A DNA stretch of 64,000 nucleotides from Centroberyx gerrardi (lineage: Eukaryota; Chordata; Actinopteri; Beryciformes; Berycidae), in NCBI RefSeq assembly GCF_048128805.1, contig NC_136003.1, forward strand, positions 20,418,840 to 20,482,839, given 5' to 3'. Under the pieces are notes generated by a model, which worked only from the letters and a program-made list of their open reading frames with translations, was not told the DNA's origin and did no database searches. Each line of letters begins with the position of its first letter. The first letter of the stretch is position 1. A program made the translations under genes and the position numbers. Positions 59,901 to 64,000 of this stretch are shown in pieces.

Positions 59901-61360
59901 GACAAATAGATTAATTATCAGTCTTATCAAATAAAATGGACGTAGAAATCTGCTTAGTGGGCCTCTTAGTTCCTTGATGTGCATATAATGAAGGCGTTCT
60001 TTGGGCTATTATGGCTTGTTTTGATATATATTACTAAATGTTTTTCAGTGTAAGACAGGCATGAAACATTTATAATCATGCATAAAGTATACATGGCATA
60101 CAATGATACTGAAATCTACAGTTCAACAAGTTCAGAGAAAGCAGACACAGAGACACAAGCACAAAGAACAGAGAAAAATAAATACATGCGTGTATAAATA
60201 CAAAAGGAAAGGGGGAAATGGGGGTAATCACAGACAGACAGATCAAGTCCAAGTTACTGCATGCTACAAAAAATATGTCTTGTACTGTCATAACTCTTTG
60301 CTCCGATTATGTCTGCCAGAGTCATGTGGCCGGGACTGAGCTGGACCAGCAAGTCCTCTCAGTCTGAACTGGTTGAACTGCAACCAGCTTCACATTCAGT
60401 GAACGTCTCCTGGATAAACCCAATTATTCTCTCTATCTCATGAGAGCCATCCGCCAAGAGCCGCAGCCTCTCCTGCCAAAAACACGCCTCTCAATCAAGT
60501 CCAATATCAGTCAAAAGTTTGGACACACCTGTTTGAATGTACTATGTTGTTCATTATCTTAAAGCCATTCTGATCTAAAGGCTTAAAATGCTTGCAGTTT
60601 GTTTTTTAGACAAATATAAATAGTGAAGTTGATGCCTATGTATGAATTTCTTTCCAAAGCCTTTGCCTTTCCATCAAGGCAAAGGGCGGCTACTTTAAAG
60701 AATCTAAAATATAAGATAGTTTTGATTTGTTTAACACTTTTTTGGTCACTGCATAATTCCATTTGTGTTATTTCATAGTTTTGATGTCTTTACTATTATT
60801 CTAAAATGTGGAAAATAGTAAAAAATAAAGAAAAATGTGGTGTGTCCAAACTTTTGACTGGTAGTGTACATCATATCATCTATCATCTAAATGTTTTTTT
60901 TTTCCCCAAAATGTTCCAGTTTGACATTATGATACCTGGTCTCCTTAAGCGAATTCTGTTTTTGTCCAAAACAAATATTTGACCTCTTGGGTAGAGTCCT
61001 ATACCAATACGGCATTTGTATGATATTCACTCCATAACACTATAAACGATGATGATGTTTTGCAGACGATCAATCTCTGTGGTTCAAGTGTTGCCCTTGG
61101 TTTGAGTTTTCTCAATAGAGAGGGAGGCGAACACGGCAGGCACACGAAAGACAAACAAACTCCCCTGCACAAGAACAATGGACTGCTGGCTGAGTCTGAG
61201 TAATGAACTCTAGATCACTGACAACCGGAGCCTGACTCACTGGTGCCTGTCTCTGTAAGAGACTATTCTCACAGGACTGGGGAAGTACAGTATGAGTTTC
61301 CACCGGACTCCTCACTCCCATCATTTCTGTAAATGATCAAGACTTACCAGAAACACCCTC

Positions 61361-61391
<31 letters not shown>

Positions 61392-62107
61392 CACGTGTGC
61401 GTGTGTGTTAAAAGGGAGTAACGAGCAGCGCAGGAAGGATGCAGGGTCATAAGAGTGAATGAAAAAGGTGACAGAAATGTTCTGAACCCTTCATCGCCTT
61501 CATGCTCTTATGCGCACGCACATTCTACACACACATTCACACGATGCTTACACACACACACGCTGGTTCAGCGTGGGATCCGGCCGCACAGATTCTCTCG
61601 ACAAGCAGCTTTGACTGTAAGCAGTGAAGTGTAACGGCGGCGGGTCAGCGGTATGTCCCTACCCCCAGCATGCAGCACGGCGGTCATGATGGCCGGCACC
61701 CAGGAGGTTTCTGTGTTGCTGGTGTTGAACTCTGTCTGCAGGTCTGTGTAGAAAATACCAATGCATGAGGGGAAGGCCAGTGTTAGAGCCAGAACCAAGA
61801 TGGTGGCTACCAGCACCACCCAGCCCCAGCCTCCGTCGGGCGCCGCCTGTTGCCTGCGGCCAGCGAGGCCACCCACCTGCCCAGCATCGGCGCCTGGGGT
61901 GGTGGGGCGGGAGGCTGGCTCCTGCTCCTCTTCCTCGTTTTGCTCCTCTGAGTCGCTGCGGTCGACTCCTGACTCTGGAGCGCACCCCGCTTCCTCGGGA
62001 CCTTGAGTAGCATCTCTGCTGTCCCGCCGGAGAAGAGCGTGATCCCCGTGGCTGTGCCTGTTCCTCGGGGCCGCCGTCTGGCCCTGGCCCTCCACCCCCT
62101 CAGTCAT
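56950..62107 (-). CDS. slc16a5: Monocarboxylate transporter 6-like (SLC16A5)
   Basis: Four coding exons, minus strand: 61663-62107, 59419-59559, 58480-59337, 56950-57215; phases agree; 569 aa. The MCT signature DGGWGWVV is at residues 91-98 and opens TM1; twelve hydrophobic segments are expected for the family. Match to human MCT6 is close in SCIGIFYTDLQTEFNTSNTE, the ETSW..I.TAVLH segment, GPLCSVLVERFGCRVTVMVG, YFVRRRAFANALSSTGTALG and NCCVCGAVMRP, so SLC16A5 is preferred over SLC16A3, A6, A11 or A13. Human MCT6 (505 aa) carries bumetanide and some other drugs rather than lactate. Odd points: an acidic, Ser/Pro-rich N-terminus about 80 residues longer than in human, and a seven-lysine run (AAG repeat, about 57074-57094) just after the last membrane segment. 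Confidence 0.92.
58011..58219. mobile_element. MITE with long GC-rich inverted repeats, 209 bp
   Basis: The left end aattagacttctctgtcagc and the right end (reverse complement) aattagacttctctgtcaac match, and the match continues with gaps for about 45 bases through a GC-rich block (ggggggcacgccggg / agggggcacgccggg). The interior contains ttttggagaggtgcacgtaa, shared with the 8711-9205 element. Located in slc16a5 intron 3. No target duplication could be assigned with confidence. Confidence 0.7.
58451..58477. repeat. slc16a5: (TG)n tract at the slc16a5 exon 3 donor
   Basis: On the transcript strand the exon 3 donor GTA runs straight into (CA)n, so donor positions +3 onward are part of a microsatellite. 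Confidence 0.95.
60508..60869 (+). mobile_element. Internally deleted Tc1-like transposon
   Basis: Left core cagtcaaaagtttggacaca (60508) and right core ggtgtgtccaaacttttgac (from 60839) are inverted repeats typical of fish Tc1 elements. The stretch near 60675-60712 reads as the end of a Tc1 transposase (KGGYFKESKI then stop), so the right half of a full element is kept and most of the transposase is gone. Located in slc16a5 intron 1. Confidence 0.85.
61361..61405. repeat. (TG)n microsatellite
   Basis: TG dinucleotide with a short GC-containing break in slc16a5 intron 1. Confidence 0.93.
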
Positions 62108-64000
62108 TCTGCCCGGTGCTTCTGTTAGTGCTGCTTCCTCTGGATAAGAGAGCGGGATAAGTGAGGGATGTTAAAAAACAGCTGTCGTTGCCTCTGACTG
62201 AACAGGATAGGTATCTGCCCATTTGGATCTATCCTCCAGCCACACAGGGTGTATGAGAAGACAGGGGCACATAACACAGAAAATGTGTACAATTATGAAG
62301 CATTCAGAGAGCATGAATAGATCTGTTATAAATCATCCATCCCTGAGGCATGAAAGGCAGCATCAGTATTGCGATTCAAAATGTTAATTCCTTAAGATGA
62401 GCTTTAGTCTATTTCTAACCTACACACAGTCATTAAAGCACAAAAGATTAAAGAAGAAAACGAGATGAGGGCGGCATCTATTTACCTATTTATCCTCGAG
62501 TTGTACCATCAACAGGAGCATGAACTTAATTACCTTGGGTCGTTTGCTCTCCCCAAACTGCACAGCTGCACCACACAGTGAGAACATCGTGTTGCATCAG
62601 CCGACTAAAATCGCTGTCCCATCAAATTGGGAATATTGGAGCGGATTCAAATCGCTTCTCTTGTCCTCAACTTTCACTGCCGTCAAACTGGCAGCCTGAC
62701 ACGATGCTATCGGGATGTTGCCAAGAATCATAATGATAAGAAATGAAGATGGAAATCGCATTTGAGAGCCCCGTGCCATTTCAGCCCACACTTTGGTTGT
62801 AAACCTATTCCACCCCCCAATTTCATGCAAGTGCATTTATCTCCATGGGAACAGCGTAGGTTCGCCCCCCTACTCTGACCGCAATAAAATCCAGAGAAAA
62901 TTAGGCAAAACAAATATTAGGAATTAGCCTACAAATGCATGCCTGAAATGCCACGCCATAATCTCATATCAGTAATTTGCTGCCGTACAGTAACTTACTA
63001 TTAACTTAACTAGCATATTAACTTGTAGCAAAAAAGTACATTCCACATATATTTAAGAATATGTTTGAAAATATACAATGGCCAAAACTAAAATGTTGCA
63101 TGTTGAACACATTTATTCGAAATATAGCCTACTTTGGACACTATTTTGTAAATATACACTTTCTTCCTATGCGCTGTTGACAATACAGTATCCAACAAGA
63201 ACATCCAAAATAAAATTTGGACACTCAAAATATCAAATGAATATCATCTAGCCTAACGTAACACGAACAAATAAATTGCCCAATTTTGTATATTTTGAAT
63301 ACTGCCTCATCAAGTATTTTATGCTCTCTGGGGTTACCTTACCTTTTGGCTCTCCTGTTCTCAGCCTTTTCTTTTAATCTTCGTGTTAAGACACATCTCT
63401 GCGGGGTAAACAGCTTTGTCTGACAGTTAACGTTAGCCTGTGGTCTGCCCTCTCACCGCGCTGACCTCTCGATCGGCTGGACTCTGGCGCAGTCAGCTTC
63501 GTCAAGCTAGCCACAAATAGGCAGAGTTATACCAGATGTTTGGCGATTTTACCTTCAAAATAAAAGCCTCGCGGTTACTCAAAAACCGAGTTGCAACAGA
63601 TGTTCGCCAGTCAGAGTTTTATTTTGGAAAATGCTTACCGGGAGTTATATTGGTTTATTCCCGCTAGTTTGACATTAGGTGGTGCAGTCACTGCTTATAT
63701 CGGGTTGCATCTCTTACACGAGTGTTGAAGGGGCTTATAGTGGGAACTCGTGACCAAGGGGGTCATGGTAAGTCAGCCACCACATCATGTGAAAGTATCA
63801 GTGGCAATCAGCTCAATTAAATTCTATTCAAATCTTCTTTATTGGCACCTACAAAAGTGCCTCTTGCCAATGCAAAATAAATAAATAAATAAATAAATGA
63901 ATAACAGATCAACAAACAACTAATAAACTGCCAGCTGCTGTCAGCAACCACTACAACTGTTATACCTGTTACACCTGACATTAAAGGTCCAGTAATATCA
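62108..64000 (-). other. slc16a5: slc16a5 5' UTR, likely non-coding exon and upstream flank
   Basis: On the minus strand an acceptor (tctcttatccag) ends just before 62139, giving 32 bases of 5' UTR before the ATG. A matching donor (CAAAAG then GTAAGG, near 63352) may end a non-coding first exon lying at about 63352-63480, in a CpG-containing stretch. Both are inferred. A dispersed repeat lies at 63824-63900; no other gene was seen. Confidence 0.45.
63824..63900. repeat. Dispersed-repeat tail with (AAAT)n
   Basis: attcaaatcttctttattgg followed by cacctacaaaagtgcctctt and a run of AAAT units (about 63877-63898). It resembles a widespread fish repeat end; family not determined. Confidence 0.5.

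Overview
The window looks like a bony-fish (teleost) nuclear genome. Genes are split by GT-AG introns, introns carry dense (TG/AC)n and (CT)n microsatellites, and there are short fish-type DNA transposon relics (Tc1, hAT, Harbinger-like) and tRNA-derived SINE fragments. No bacterial, viral or organellar genes, no CRISPR array and no RNA gene were seen. All identifications come from reading spliced translations against family knowledge recalled from memory; no database search was run.

Layout, left to right. (1) 1-3216: upstream and 5' region with no gene recognised. (2) arhgap44 (RICH2; BAR plus RhoGAP), + strand, 3217-31651, about 22 coding exons and a 12.5 kb first intron. The core reading gives 815 aa, close to the mammalian protein. 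A 513-nt in-frame proline/serine-rich exon would raise this to 986 aa, and two more candidate exons could add 50 aa. (3) 31652-37154: arhgap44 3' UTR and intergenic sequence. (4) rnf222, - strand, 37155-37787, a single-exon membrane-anchored RING protein. (5) ndel1, + strand, 42955-47923, with a likely non-coding first exon ending at 39300; 340 aa. It lies head-to-head with rnf222. (6) acsf2, - strand, 49921-55603, 16 exons, 609 aa, tail-to-tail with ndel1. (7) slc16a5 (MCT6-like transporter), - strand, 56950-62107, four coding exons, 569 aa. (8) 62108-64000: slc16a5 5' UTR, a likely non-coding exon and upstream sequence.

The genes do not form one pathway: a Rho GTPase regulator of membrane and spine shape, a RING protein, a dynein/LIS1 cofactor, a mitochondrial medium-chain acyl-CoA ligase and a monocarboxylate-type transporter. 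The rnf222/ndel1 head-to-head pair matches the mammalian arrangement as I recall it. Linking that pair to acsf2 and slc16a5 seems to be fish-specific.

I found no previously undescribed multi-gene system. The most interesting signals are splicing features of arhgap44: the large symmetric exon, a phase-complementary pair of candidate alternative exons, a (TG)n tract replacing the polypyrimidine tract of exon 3, and a 104-bp (CT)n tract before an 18-nt microexon. Several transposon relics have clear terminal inverted repeats or target duplications.
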